Position numbers and translations under genes: made by a program. A stretch of 47,751 bases of DNA, taken from a virus. Below, piece by piece: positions 10,443-25,100 of this stretch. The stretch covers positions 1-47,751 of IMG/VR virus record IMGVR_UViG_3300020470_000022. One strand, given 5' to 3'. How positions within the stretch are numbered: position 1 is the first letter of the stretch; every line of letters begins with the position of its first letter. A model generated the notes under the pieces. It was not told where the DNA came from, made no database searches, and worked only from the letters and a program-made list of their open reading frames with translations.

Positions 10443-13112
10443 TTAAAATGCTCCATCATCTTTATTTGTTGTATCTGGTGCTTCTATTGAAGACTGTCTA
10501 ATAATATCTTCATTATAATTAGTTTTTATAAGTGAATAATCACTTATAATTATTCCTTTATTACCATTAGGATCACCATTTATTTGATTATCCAACACAT
10601 CTTCATAATTTATTTCGATTTGAGTGTTATTAGATAAATCAACTCTACTACCACTCTTGTTTATAAATAGTGTTCCAATGGAAGATTCTCTTGGATATTG
10701 TGGTAAATTATTACTTCCAGTACCTTCAATAAACTCATACCAAGTAGATTGATCATTATATTTTACAAATGATGAGTATGTTAAAGAACAACTACCAGAT
10801 ACATTTATTATACTACAACTAATATTACATTCATTTATAGATGATGATAAAAAAGTTTTTGGATTTAAAATATTTCCAGCCCCATAATCATCTCTACATA
10901 TATAATTTTCATTAAGTTCTAATAACTCATTCATATCATATGGAATATGTATACATTCACCAGTTCCACAACCACTAGACCCTGTACAACTATTACCAAC
11001 GGTAGAACCATCTGTATCATCACAAACTCCATCATTTTGTAAAATAAATCGTGTTTGTCCTAAATCAGCCTTACCTAAATAATTACCCATTTCATCTGTT
11101 ATCTTATTTTTAGTATTAGCTAATGCACTTATAGTTCTTGATTCTTGTATCACTTCTAATTCTGTAAATAAATTTTGTGCTGCTATTGTTTCAATACTTT
11201 TTACATACTTACTATCAGAAGAAATTCCACTAACTACAGGAGTTGTATAAGGCCATGGAATATAATCATAATCATCTTGTGTTAAGTAAGAAAAGTCATC
11301 AACTATTCCAGAAGAAGTTCCAACAAATACTTTTAAATTTATTAATTTCCATCTGAGCGGTTGTAAGTAATCATAATAACCAGGTTGTTCATGATTCATA
11401 GCAGAAAACATTATAGCTGTTATAACATATGTACCTGGATAATCATATTCATGAGTTAATGTATTATACTTTTGTTTATTATTATCATTTGGATCTGGGC
11501 TAAATAATTGTGTAAATTTATATGTATTATCATTATCTTGAGCAGATACAATATCATCAAATGTTTCTGGGTAGTTATCTAATACATAATCCCAATTATT
11601 TGTAAGTGCATTACTATCATCATCGACTGGTGTATCCCAATTTGTTACATAAAAATAAAATTTTGTATTTTTGAATGGAGTTAAATCATCGTCTTTAACT
11701 TCATTAAAAGAAGATGGAATATCTGAATCATAATACCAACCAAGATAATCTGGATTAAATGATGTATCACTTCTAGCTAATCTAAATGATAAATTAAGTT
11801 TTAAAGGTGCTGTTGTAAATTTATAATCATCATCTGTAGATGCATTGTATAAATTTTGTAAATCTGGTTCATCCTCAACTTCTTGGGTTTCATTTTCGTT
11901 TAAATCAACAGTTACAAATGAAATTGGTCTAAAATCTATAATATCAGATTCTTTTAATAAATCAGGACCAGCACCCTGTCCTCCAGCTAAATCATGTGAT
12001 GGATAAAATCCTACAAAATCTATTTGTTGATTTGGTCTAAATCTTGCTAAATCTTCATCAACATCTTCTTGACCCCAAATCCATCCTATCTCACCTGATG
12101 TTGGTTCTGCTTCTGAATCTGTTGATAGATAAGCTGGTATTCTATCAAAATTCCATAGAGGTGCAGTTACTTTAACACATAATTCTCTAGCTTGAAAAGC
12201 AGGTGAAGTAACATCATATGTTTCATCACCTTCTCCATAATTATCCGAATATGGTCCAGGCATTCCACCTATTTTTTTATCAATAGTATTACCTTGATAA
12301 TCTGACATTCCAGCATTAACATTTCCACCTCCCCAACAAAAAGTTTTTGAACTACCATCAGCTTTTGCCCATAATGTTTCTAATTCTCTTTTTGATAATT
12401 TCATTTTTTGATAATTTCTATTTCTAAAATCTTGTGTATCATAATCATCAGCATTACCACCAGTTCTAACCACAAACCATATGCCAGGAGAACCAGGATT
12501 ATGCATATCAGCACTCCAATTAAGTTGTGATTTATCCCAAGCTTGATCATCACCTCTATGTTTAGCTGATGATGGTACATCTATAACACTCCAATATGAA
12601 TCAGGACCAAGTCCTCGTACTTGACCCATATCACTATCATCACTTAAATGACCCCTATCTTCGGCATATAATAAATAAGGTGAACCTGATAAATCATCAT
12701 GATCATTTTGCCATACATTACCACTCGAACCATTAGACATCATCAGAGCGTCACGTATATCATTACCACTAACAGCGTCTTGAATAGCTGGTGGATTTAC
12801 AGCTTCTACATTTTCTCTTTCATCTACCATATATACACCAAAACTGGCTCTTTTAACATCATAATTAACATGAGTAGATTCAATAAATAAATGAGTAACT
12901 TCTATTTTAGAACTTTCCCATAAATAATTTATACCATTTTCATCCACAGGAGAATTTGATATATTATTTTTATTATCTTGACTGTTATGGACTATTGTAT
13001 GAAGATCTTTATTTGTACTTACACCCAAATATTGGCCATCACCATAGTTATATTGACCATATGCATTTTCATAAGGTTTATTTCTATTTATTATTTTTTT
13101 AAAATCAGGCAT
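10443..13112 (-). CDS. PKD-containing virion protein with attachment module shared with the 5,364-aa protein (889 aa)
   Basis: An 889-residue protein. The N-terminal 300 or so residues start MPDFKKIINRNKPYENAYGQ and contain a VTHLFIESTHVNYDVKRASF strand pattern. Around residues 535-570 is a PKD-like beta sandwich (HEYDYPGTYVITAIMF). Residues of about 617-695 carry YIPWPYTTPVVSGISSDSKY-VKSI and then MGNYLGKADLGQTRF. Both pieces recur near the C-terminus of the giant protein encoded just upstream (PYPSTTPIIGGLSSDSVYYK; MGKHLGDVDLGQTRY). A short Cys cluster (GNSCTGSSGCGTGEC) follows. The gene is 14 nt after the 5,364-codon gene and 2 nt before the 2,402-codon one, so the three are expected to be made together. 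The shared module suggests that both proteins dock to the same partner, probably on the baseplate. No catalytic motif is seen. Confidence 0.6.
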   Translation of the reverse strand: MPDFKKIINRNKPYENAYGQYNYGDGQYLGVSTNKDLHTIVHNSQDNKNNISNSPVDENGINYLWESSKIEVTHLFIESTHVNYDVKRASFGVYMVDERENVEAVNPPAIQDAVSGNDIRDALMMSNGSSGNVWQNDHDDLSGSPYLLYAEDRGHLSDDSDMGQVRGLGPDSYWSVIDVPSSAKHRGDDQAWDKSQLNWSADMHNPGSPGIWFVVRTGGNADDYDTQDFRNRNYQKMKLSKRELETLWAKADGSSKTFCWGGGNVNAGMSDYQGNTIDKKIGGMPGPYSDNYGEGDETYDVTSPAFQARELCVKVTAPLWNFDRIPAYLSTDSEAEPTSGEIGWIWGQEDVDEDLARFRPNQQIDFVGFYPSHDLAGGQGAGPDLLKESDIIDFRPISFVTVDLNENETQEVEDEPDLQNLYNASTDDDYKFTTAPLKLNLSFRLARSDTSFNPDYLGWYYDSDIPSSFNEVKDDDLTPFKNTKFYFYVTNWDTPVDDDSNALTNNWDYVLDNYPETFDDIVSAQDNDNTYKFTQLFSPDPNDNNKQKYNTLTHEYDYPGTYVITAIMFSAMNHEQPGYYDYLQPLRWKLINLKVFVGTSSGIVDDFSYLTQDDYDYIPWPYTTPVVSGISSDSKYVKSIETIAAQNLFTELEVIQESRTISALANTKNKITDEMGNYLGKADLGQTRFILQNDGVCDDTDGSTVGNSCTGSSGCGTGECIHIPYDMNELLELNENYICRDDYGAGNILNPKTFLSSSINECNISCSIINVSGSCSLTYSSFVKYNDQSTWYEFIEGTGSNNLPQYPRESSIGTLFINKSGSRVDLSNNTQIEINYEDVLDNQINGDPNGNKGIIISDYSLIKTNYNEDIIRQSSIEAPDTTNKDDGAF

Positions 13113-13126
13113 ACATTTTTCCTATT

Positions 13127-16100
13127 TTAATATGACTTTTTATTTTCATCATTCTCTAAATTTGGTTTTAATATGTCTTTCAATTTAGTAGGTTCATTAG
13201 TGTCTTTATCATATTTTATACCATAATCATTAAGAACAATACCAATATTTTTATTACCACTTGAATCTTCAACTTCATCATTAGAAGAAATTTCTTTCAT
13301 AGATAAATCAATTTGAACCCTTTGATCTTTTATTTTTTCAGAAGTTATTGGTGCTGATTTATCTTCTCCGTTCCACTTTGTTCCAGGAGAACCAAATGGT
13401 ATTTTATCACCTTGTAATCCTTTTAATTCATCAAATTTTCCATTTTCATCAACCATTGGTAATACTGGATAATAATAAGTATTACCATATTCATTAATAC
13501 CTTCCCATTCTTGTAAAGATGTTTCATCAACTATGATAGTATTATTATCACTAATTGTTACACCTTGTCTATCTTCAAGTTTATAACTTTTTGGAATTAT
13601 ATTATTCCAATAGTTAGGTGATGATGGATTTCCAGCACTTACATCTTCAAATCCTAATTGTTCCCACATATATGATTGACCTTCATAATATCTAGTTTGT
13701 CCTAAATCAACATCCCCCAAATGTTTACCCATTTCTCCAAAGTTTTTAAACTTACCTTTATTAATTAATATAGGTGTTGTTGTATTTTCTAAATATCCAA
13801 AACTATCAACACTACCAGAATAAAATCCACTAACTTTTGAAGCTGATATAAATTCACCTCCAGTATTAGTCCAATTATCATAATAACTTTGTATTTGATA
13901 ATCTTCGGAAAAATCATTTGGTTGAGATATGGATAAAAATGATCCAGTAAATTTACTAATTTCTTTTCCTATATAATTTTCATCCATTTTAGCCAAAGCA
14001 TATTCAGCATCTATCTTATCTTTATATTTACTAAATTTTAAATCAAATGCACTTTTAGATCCTCCAATATAACCAAGATTTCTTTTAATAGATTTATAAT
14101 ATACACTATCAGATGATAATCCACCAATAATTGGAGTAGTACTTGGATATGGTAAATAAGTGTATGATTCACCACCCAATGATTCAAATTCTTTAGAAAA
14201 TCTTGTATTTTCACCTAAATTTATTCGAACATTAAATTTTTGAAAATCATCAATACCAACAATATTTTCTTCAGAAACATCGTTAAATGATTGACTTAAT
14301 TTAACATTAAAAGCCCATCCAGTAACATCATATATACCATCTTCCTTATAGTTATGTTTTATAACACCATTATTCCACAATTGAAATGGTTTTGATTTAT
14401 ATTTAGGTTTAGAACCATCTCCAAAATTTAAATTATAAATAAACCAAGTAGATTTATCTTTTCCAAAACTTAATGTGTCTACTAATGAATTTCTTTCAGA
14501 TAGTAATGATTTTGCTTCTCTAGGATAAAAGTAAAATTGTGTTTCTACTGGTGCCATATTTTCTTTATATTCTTCTGGCTGTAATTCTTCATCATAATAT
14601 TTTAGTGGTGTAGAATAAGCACTACCACTTCTTAAAGTTGGAAAACACCTAACATCACAATCTATAGAAAATTCATTACCTTCCAAATTTTCTGCAGAAG
14701 CCGTTAAATTAAATGGTTCAGATAATTCACCTTCTGTTAATGCTGACCAAGTTCTATAATCTGGATTGTCTTCTCTATATAAAAAACATCCTAACGAGGG
14801 TCTATCATCCACATCTTCTAATTCTAAAGTATTCTTTTTAGAAAATATATTTCCTTCACCATAACTTGGGATATAGGCATTTTCTGGAATATTAATTCCT
14901 TTCCATGGATTATATCTTTCTTTGACACTTTGAATTATTGGAAACACCCAATCAACATTAAATATAGTTTCACTTTCACCAACATTACTAGATGTATTTA
15001 ACAATGGATTATATCTCAAATCATATGCTTTAATAACGGCTTTATGTAAACCTTCATTTAAAAATTGATAAGTATATCCATTTTCTAAAAATTCTCTAAC
15101 AGTTCCCATTCGTGGAGTTCCACTTAAATCTGTGGTACACGATGTTAAAAAGTTAGCTCCATCTTGAGGATCTTCATTGTTAGTACCATAAGCTATTGTA
15201 CAAGCTTCAACATCATGTTCACCCCATTCAGAATAAACTTGTGTCCACTCACCACCACAATCAAATTCATTTGTTCCACTTTCACATATTTCTTGATTTT
15301 CATTACAAGTTAAAAATACATTTGGATCAGTATTTATCATTTGTTGACCATATCCACCAAGACAAGCACCCTCACCAGATAAAGCACAACAACCATCATT
15401 TGTCCATAGATTTTGCCATACTCCATATTGATCTTCAGAAGATTGTTGTGGTGGATAAAATTGAGATAAACCATGATAAGGAGCTATGTCTTCATATTGG
15501 TCAGCCCAATCAGAAAAAACAACATGATGTAAAAGTGTAGAATTACTTGTTATACATTCTGGATCATTTGGTGCACATTGATATATTAATAATTCATATT
15601 TCCAAACAGTATCATATGGATCTGTACCATCTGGATTCAAGGATTCATCATAATAATCTATTGCATTTTTTGGTAACCATCCACCTAAATTTGTATTATC
15701 ATATTGTACAATAGTTCCATCAACAGCTTCAACATATTCAGTATAAGTTGCAGTTACTGTAAGATTATTAAAACAATTATATGAAGGCCATGAACCATCA
15801 TTAAATATATCAGCAAATTGTGTTTGTATAGATACAAATGAATTGTTTTGATATCCTACTTCTCCAAGAAACTCTTCACATTTACCAAATCCACCATATA
15901 AATCACCTATTGTATCATCTGGATTTCTGCACTCATTGTCTTCACTACAAGGTGAACCAGATATATCAACAGATAATTGTGGATTACCATCTTCGTCTGT
16001 ATAACTTATTATTGAATCTTCAGAACAAAAACCAAATGGTAATGTTGGATTTATAACATTATTTTCAAATTCATAATCCGCATTTTGAAATGATTCTACA

Positions 16101-19100
16101 ATAGTATCAATATATTCTTTACCATCTACATAATATGTAATCAAATCAATTTCTTGATTTTGCTCTTGACAATAAAAACCTATACTATCATTTTCAGGGT
16201 CATATTCATAACCAATAGTTCCAAATCCACCATTAACTATATATGATTCTGGAACTCCTTCTACAACTTCAGGTGAGTAATTAACTATATAATCTCTCAT
16301 ATCATCACCAGCTGGTCTAAATTCATATCTATCTGGTGATACACCAAATGAACTAACGATTGAATAACCAACATCACCTTCTGGTCCTCTTGTATCAATA
16401 ACATACATTTCAAATGTAGTTTGTTCTATAAACTCTTCTTGAATATAATAAGGTGTAAAATCAGAAGTAAAATCACCTTCAACAGTCATATTATAAACGT
16501 CATGTAACATTTCATTCCATCTAGAGGTTAATGTAACTAAATAAGTTCCTTTTGGATTAGGCCTTCTATTACCATCTTGATCAAATAAATCTTTAAATTT
16601 AAAATTAATTTCTTCTGATTGCCAATCTGCACCAGCACCATCCTCATTATTAATTTCTGTAAAGGTATATGTTGTAACCTCAGGTAAAATCATATTTGAT
16701 ACACCAGTGATTGGAGTCACAGTAACATCAACAGTAAATAAATCACCATCCACATCCTTCATTGAAAATGGAAATGGAGTTAAGGCACCTGATTGGAAAT
16801 TTCCACTTGCATCGTATACATCATCAATATCATAAGTTATATTATTTAACCCATCACCATCAGGGTCATAGTCTAATCTAATTGAAGTAGTATCTGTAGA
16901 ACCTTGAGGTAAATTTTGAGATCCGTGTATATCATTTCTTATAAATGTTAAATCTAATTCTTTTGTTATAGTAGCATAATTTTCAGGTACTCCAGATTCT
17001 ATCATAAATAAATCTTTTATGTCAACTCTTAATGTAATTTCAATATCATCTAATTGAGATGGATTGTATTCTAAAGTATGAGTATCTGGTTTATTTATTT
17101 CTAATGGATTATAAATTGGTATGTCTAACATTATTGGATCATTTGCAAAACCAGCACAAATGTCACTACAACCATTATCATTTGTTCCTTCAATAGTATA
17201 AGATGGAGTCCATTCTACATCATTTATATACCATTTAATTTCAAGACTATCACTAGTTAAAAGTTCACCAGGAACTCCTTCACTGGGATACCAAACATTA
17301 TCATATGCATCTGTAACACCGTTTATTGTTCCAGCACCTAATACCCAAACATATAGTATTGAAGATGCAGGTCCTCCACCCTGATTTTCATCGTCTGTAA
17401 ATGGAAATGGTCTTCTTATTAATTGTGGTACACCATCTTGAGTTGTATTATTATCATTTTCTAAAAATACATATCCACTTCTTTCTAAAGGAGGATTAAC
17501 AGCAAATCCTTCTGCATTCTCAAGTCTATATCCTATATTATATTGAAATGGAAATATACAATACCCATCATTTCTTTCCCAAGTTCCAGTACCTCCAGGA
17601 CATTGAGATTCATCATCACAATTTGCTGGTTGTGCGTCACAAAAAGCTTGATTACCAGGTTCTGTATTTCCTACACAAGTACCACCAACAAGAATCCATT
17701 TACTTTGTAAACCATAAATTGTATTTGGATCAATATAAACATCACTATCAGCTGGATATTGTGCTGGTTCACAACAAGTTGATGCATCACCTTCAGGACA
17801 CCCTTCTTCATAAGTCCAATCTATAGAACAATTTGTATTTGCTATATTAAAATTAGTATATTCAATATTTCCATAATAATTAATCGCGTCTCTATCTGTA
17901 CAACCATAATATCCAGAACAAGAGCCGTCTTCATATGTAGCTTCTGTATCATATTCTCCACTTGATGCTATACCAACTGGACTGACACCTGGTGTAACAC
18001 TACCAAATCCAAAATGATTATTAACATATGTCTCACCAATTACAGCCAAACAAGGAGTTCCATCTATACAATCTGTTTCAGAAGAATATGTTGAATCAAC
18101 AAAACATTCATCTGCACTTGAATCACCATAATTACATCTACCACCTGGCATATTACCATCATCCATACATCCTAATTTAGGATATGTACATAATTGGTAA
18201 CAACTTGTACCAGGTATTCCACTAGCATCAGAACAAAGACAACCTTTATTATCACCATCTGAATTAGCTCCACAATCATCATGATTATGACATTGTAAAC
18301 CATTAGAAGCATCATTTTCATCTAGGAAATTCCAACAATATCCCACACTAGCCTTTGGATTATAAAAACCTTCATCGAAACAAGTATCTGGTTGACATAT
18401 ATTACCTATTGGTGATGGTACACAAGAAGAATCAATTTCACACCCTCCATCGTTATCACAAGGTGTATATGTAGCATCATTACAACATTCATTAGTACCA
18501 CATGTTATACAATTACAAGCACCTAACCATCCACCACCAGTTGGTTCATCCATACATCCAGTAATAACATTTGTTTTAATGGTAACTGTATCTAAAATGC
18601 TTGGTGTACAAGTTGTAGTTCCATCACTACATTCACTTGAATCTGATGTACTTCCACAATAACTTCCATCATCACAAGTGTAATAATTATTTGGATATTC
18701 AACATCTATTTGTATAGGTTCACCTGTTTCATCTGGCCATATTAAATCCCATAAAGGTCCGTGTTTTCCACCCAAATTAAAATAAGTATTGTGATAAGTT
18801 ACACAACCAGAACCTATAAGTGGTTCACAAACAGCATTACATGATTCTTCATCAAAGTATTGTTCATCTTCTGTCCAATTTTCTTCAAATGGACAATACC
18901 AATAACTATTAGTATCAGATTGAACTTGGTTACCATCCCCAATCCATCCTTCATGTAACAAGTCACCTTGAAGACTTATTGGTAAATATTCATAATATTC
19001 AACATTACCAGAATAAGTTGTTGTAATTTTAAGATGAATTTCATTTTCACTACCATCTGTAAATAAAGAATCATAATTTAATTCTATTGGTATATCTTCA

Positions 19101-22100
19101 TTTGAATTATATGTATCATCATCAGATGCCCAATCTTCGGGTTCAACAACAGATATTGATGGTGTATATATTTGTAATGTTGTAGTAAGTTCATTACTAT
19201 ATTCTGAATTAGTTATATCAAGTATTCTATATGTTATTTCTATTTCATTTGTATCTGTAGGCCATAATTCTGATGCAACAGATTCAGGTGGAAACATATC
19301 AAGAAAAGTATACTCATACTCAGTTCCATTATTTGTTGTTATTATATCGGTTGGTCCTATAGAATATTCCTCCCCACCATAATAATCATATGGATAATTT
19401 CTTTGAATAGCAAATTGTGGTGTTGGAGAATATGATATCCAAGTTAAATTAACACCATTTTGTATTGTTTGATTTACAATAAAAGCACCATCAGATACAG
19501 ATTCTAAAACTGGTGCATCAAATTCACAAGTTCCATCGTCAAATAGACAATCATACCCCCACGCTTGACACGCTTCAAAATAATTATTTGCAAATTCATT
19601 TGTACACCCAGTACAACGATTATTCCATAATGGATTTGTTGGTATACATACACCACTACCACAAGTGTCTGAAGTACATGGATTTTGACTTATATATGGT
19701 GGAGGTGTATAGTCATCAGGGACTGTAGATGTAAAATCTGTACCTGTATTCCAATTTCCACCACAATCTTCAATACATGCTTCTTGAGAGTTTTGACAAT
19801 GAGTTTCATCGAATCCTCCACCAGAATCAACAGAACATACCCCAAAATCTCTACATTCTGGATCCATACAATTTGAAACATCTTGACCTAAATTGTTACA
19901 TTCATCATATAAATGCCCACTATAACACACTCCATCACAACCTAAAAATATATCAGAAGCAGCCTCTCCAGCTTCATCTAAAGACCAACATACACCACAA
20001 GAATCGATATATCCAAAACAATCATCAGTAACAAAATAATAAGAAAATTCTGTTCCTGCTTCAGCTCCAGGTTGATTTTGACCATCATATAATATTGGTT
20101 CTTCTTGGCCACCAAATTGAGGTGCACATACACTTATTGGGATAGTGACATACCAATCTCCAGTACATTCATTTTCATTCGAATATCCAGTATCAGAACA
20201 ATATCCCAATTCACCAGTTTTTGAATCACCAGTTTCATCCATATCAGGCCAAGCATTCACTGTTTGAGTATTAAAACAACATTGATCTAATACATCTAAT
20301 GTATCTACAGCACTACCCTCAGCAACACATATTCCACTACAACCAGCATCAGGTCCTATAACAAAACAATCTGAATTTTGACTTCCAGAACCACATGGTG
20401 AAGTTACAATTCCACTAGCATCAATTTGTACACAAGGTTGTCCTTCTTCAGGAGAACCTTCAACACAAGTTCCAATATTCATCAAGTTGTTATTATCACC
20501 ACAAGTACCAGAGTCATATGTTTGTTGATCTGGACATTTACAATAATTACAAGCACCATCTGTAGTATTTGAACCAGAATCTCCATCTATTACAACTCCA
20601 TGACAATCTTGACATGGATTCCAATAATATGAATTTGATGGTGTTCCCCAATCAGCAGGACAAGAATCATCAAATATACCACTACCTTCATTATCTACAA
20701 AACAAGTACTACTTGTTGATAAATGTGGTGGATTTGATGTTAATCCAGGTGTGTGACAAACACCACAATCATCTAAATTTTCATTAGCTGTATGTCCACT
20801 ATTACCATCAGAACATACAAGACATTCATCATTATATGCTCCCCATAATTTACAAGAGTTAGTGTTTATCGACCACCCCTCTCCAGCAGGACAATTATTT
20901 AACTCACTATAATATGTTCCAGGAGAACATGTACCCGCACAATCTTGGGAATGATTATAGTAAACTCCAAATTCAACACCATCAAGTGTTGGTTGATTTT
21001 CTATTAATCTATTACCATTAGTATAATAAGGACATACACCACAAGCATCAGCACCAGTTACTCCATCAGATTGTTGACATAAATTTATTTCTGGAGAAAT
21101 ATCACTCCAACATATTTCATCATGATGAGTATATGGAAAAGCACAATCACAAGCTTCACCAGATTCATTACCACTCAAGTTACCTTCTATAACCCATCCA
21201 GCTGGTGGTTGATTTATAGTTGCATAATGAGGAGTCCAATCTAAATTAGGACAATATCCAATAGCTCCACTATCTAAACATCCTATACCATCATCATCAT
21301 AATCAGCATAATAATTATCTAAAATTCCAAATCCTGTTCCACCATCACATATCTCACAATCATCCATATCAGAATATAAACAACAACTACTTTCATAATC
21401 TAAAAATTCACAACAATCATTATTAGTTCCATCTAAAGTTCCATCACAATCATAAGTTGCATAAGAATTATAACCACCATCACAAGTTGCAGACGCTTTA
21501 CTATCAATACATCCTGATTTTCTTAAAGTAAAAGCAAGTTCACTAGTTTCTGATTTTATAGTACCTGATGTAGGCCATTCAATTCTATATTTTGTTATTA
21601 AGTCACCAGGTGTAACAGCTGGAAACCACTCATTTGACGGATAAAGTTTTTCAGATGGAGAAGAGTAAAATGTATTAACTGTATATACATCAACATTATC
21701 ATCTTTCCTTATAACTTTTAAAGATAATGGATCTGGACTTAATCCTTCCCAATACAAAGGTGGATTATCAAATGTATCATAAGTCCATTGTAATTTTGGT
21801 GATGCACCCCATTCATGATAATAACCTTCCCCATTTGATAAAATTGGATTATATACAGAATTATCAGATATCTCTGCTGGAAATACATCAGAAGCTGTTC
21901 CACAAGTTCCATCACATTGTAAATCATTATAACAAGTTGAACCATCGTTTCCACCACCAGCTCCTTCACAAATACCTCCAATATTTAAAGAAGCTATTGA
22001 AATTGTAGGATATGTACATTCACTATCTTTTGGAATAGTAATACAATCTTGATAAGATGGTTCACATAAACATTCTCCTATACTAGAACCTGATGTTGAA

Positions 22101-25100
22101 CAGTTTGTTGCATATGCATCTGTACAACCCAAGAAGTGTATAGTTTCAGGTGGTAAACAAACACCTAGACAATCAGCACTCGTACCACAATTACTACCGC
22201 CATCTTCTTCTCCATTAGAATCATCACATATACCATTTACCCAAAATATTTCAGGTAATGGAATACCAGTATCATTTGGTCTTTCTAATGGAGAATCTGC
22301 ACCATCACTCATATAAACATTTGTTCTATCAAAAGATAATTTAAATGGAATTATTTCTGTTCCTGGATCTGTAACTGTGAAATTAAATTGAAGTAATTTA
22401 GCTGGTGTACTATTTGTTATAGCTGGTAAAACTGCTCCAGCTGAATAATAATCACCATAAATAATATTATTATTTACATATGTTGGAAAATTATTATCTT
22501 GAATTAATCCAGTATTAGTTACACTTGTTATAGTAAAGTTAGAAGTATCTGTAAAACCAAATGCCCAATAACCAATTGTTTGTTTATTTTCAATCCAAAT
22601 TTCAGCTGAACCTGTCATTGCTGATGAATCTATTGTTACATTTTTAATTTCAAGTAACACATTACAAGATGTATTGTCACCAAAACAAACACCACATGCA
22701 TCTTTATCACTATTAGCTGTATGACCTGAATTACCTCCAGAACATATTAAACAATCATCACAAGTTGCTGAACCATCAGAGTCACCATTACAATCACATG
22801 AACCATTCCATTGTTGACCTACAGCTCCACAAACAGCTGCACTACTATCACCATCACAAATACCACAAGTATCTAAAGCACCTGTTTCACAACATTGTTC
22901 TGTACCTGGACTTCCAGTATTTGGTATGTATGATATTTCTCCAGTACCACCACATACACCACAAATATCTTGTTGTACATCACATTCAGTTTCATCATTA
23001 CAAGTTAATTGTCCTTCACATAAACAAGTATGAGTAAATCCAGTTCCAGGTACACCTGGAGTTGAAGAACAATTTCCACAACCATCTACATCTAATTGAG
23101 GACATTCAGTTGCCTCATCACTACAATAAGTTCCAGAACAGTCTGTACAATTATATGGTCCATCTCCACCACATACACCACAATCGTCATATGGTGATAG
23201 ACTATCACCTTGTGATGTATTAACACAAGCCGTATTATGTGAAGCGTTAGAATCCCAAGTTGTATTACAAGTACAACCACCAGCACAATCTTCATATAAA
23301 CAAGTACCACCAGGTATCGTAGCTTCAGAATCATAAGTACAAGAAGTTGAATCCATACATCCAGTACAAGTAGAGTTATCACCACCACAAACACCACATT
23401 CATCAACTACAGTATCACCATCACAAGTATTAGTACAATCATAATAATCACCAGAATCTAATCTTGTTAAACTTGCTCCCCAAATCCATGCATGATGATT
23501 TGGTCCTATATATTCAATTCCATTTGAAGCTGTATGTTTTGAATTAACCCATACATTTCCAGTATGACCTAAAACCCCATCAGGATTTGATACGGAATCT
23601 ACACAAGTACCTACAATATTACCATCTGCATCAAGTCCAGAAGTTTCATAAACACCATCACCATCTAAATCTAATGGGCTTCCAGACCATGTATCATTCC
23701 CAACTTGACATAAACAATCGTGTCTGGAATATTGTAAAGCTTCTTCTGCACAAGTACCACTCCATTCACCATCTGCAAATGTTGCATTTGATAAACATTT
23801 CATTCCACCACCACCAAGTTGATTTCCAAGCATTATTCGTGCACTTATTATATCACCATGTTGTTGACCATCTTCACCAATTGTATTTACAAAATTAGGT
23901 ACAAAAACATATTCAAGTTTAGTCCATTGGTCAAGTTTATCTGAAACTGGATAATTATAATCAGAACCTACAGGATGACAATAATGATTTAATCCATCCA
24001 TATTAGATGTATTAGGAGTTATATTGTTACAAGTTATATTATAACCATGAGTATTATCTACAGAATTACATGAATTAGTATTCCAATCACTATTATTACA
24101 AACTTGTGAAACATATAATTGAGCTATTCTATCATTGTTAGGATTAAACCATTCATTACCATTGCAATAAGTTGTTGATTCAACACCATCCGAAGGTATA
24201 TAAACCCAAGTACTAAATCTATATGGAACTCCAGCTTGTAATCTTGGTGTTGGTACATGACCATTTATAGGTGCATTTAAAGAGTTAGCTATATCATTAT
24301 CCCATATAGGATTTATAATTTCTTCATCTTGAACTCTAAACCTATATCCAATTCTCATCGTATTTTTAGAATTATTGTCTCCATTTCTAACAAGTGTTGC
24401 ATTTGTTGAAAAACCATCTGGTGCTAATGGAGGTGCACCCCATCGTGTATTATCTTGATTATTTATATCATAAGTTGTGTGATGAAAATAATTTGCTCCA
24501 ATATATCTTAATCCATCTAATAATTCTTCTGTCACATAGTCACAATTACATTGCTGTCCACCAATAGAGTCAGGACAATTCATATCTCCTGGATCTTGAC
24601 TTATACAACTACCACCACATACACCACATAAATCATAATAACTTCCAAACCTAGCGTCATCATAACACACCCCAGAACAATCTTTTGAGTGACCCCAATA
24701 AACAGGAAATGGTGTACCATCATCTAAAGTGATTGTATCTAAAGGTGAACCTATCGTATAATTTGAACATACACCACAATCATCTAAATTATTTTGACAT
24801 TGATTACTTAAACAAACAAGTTCATCATCACAACAAGTTACATAATCACCAGAAGCTGAACCATTACCACCACATACACCGCAGTCATCTTCCAAACCAC
24901 AAGTATCTACATCACCATAATCAGCACCAGTGCCAACTGTAACACAATAATAATATGGATATGTTGTACCACCACCAGCTGGGATAGGAACTCCACCACA
25001 TTGATCACAAGACACTTCACCAACTCCACTAACTCCACATCCACATCCATTATTTTGATCACAAGTTGTAGAACCACCACCAAAACCATTTGGACAATAC

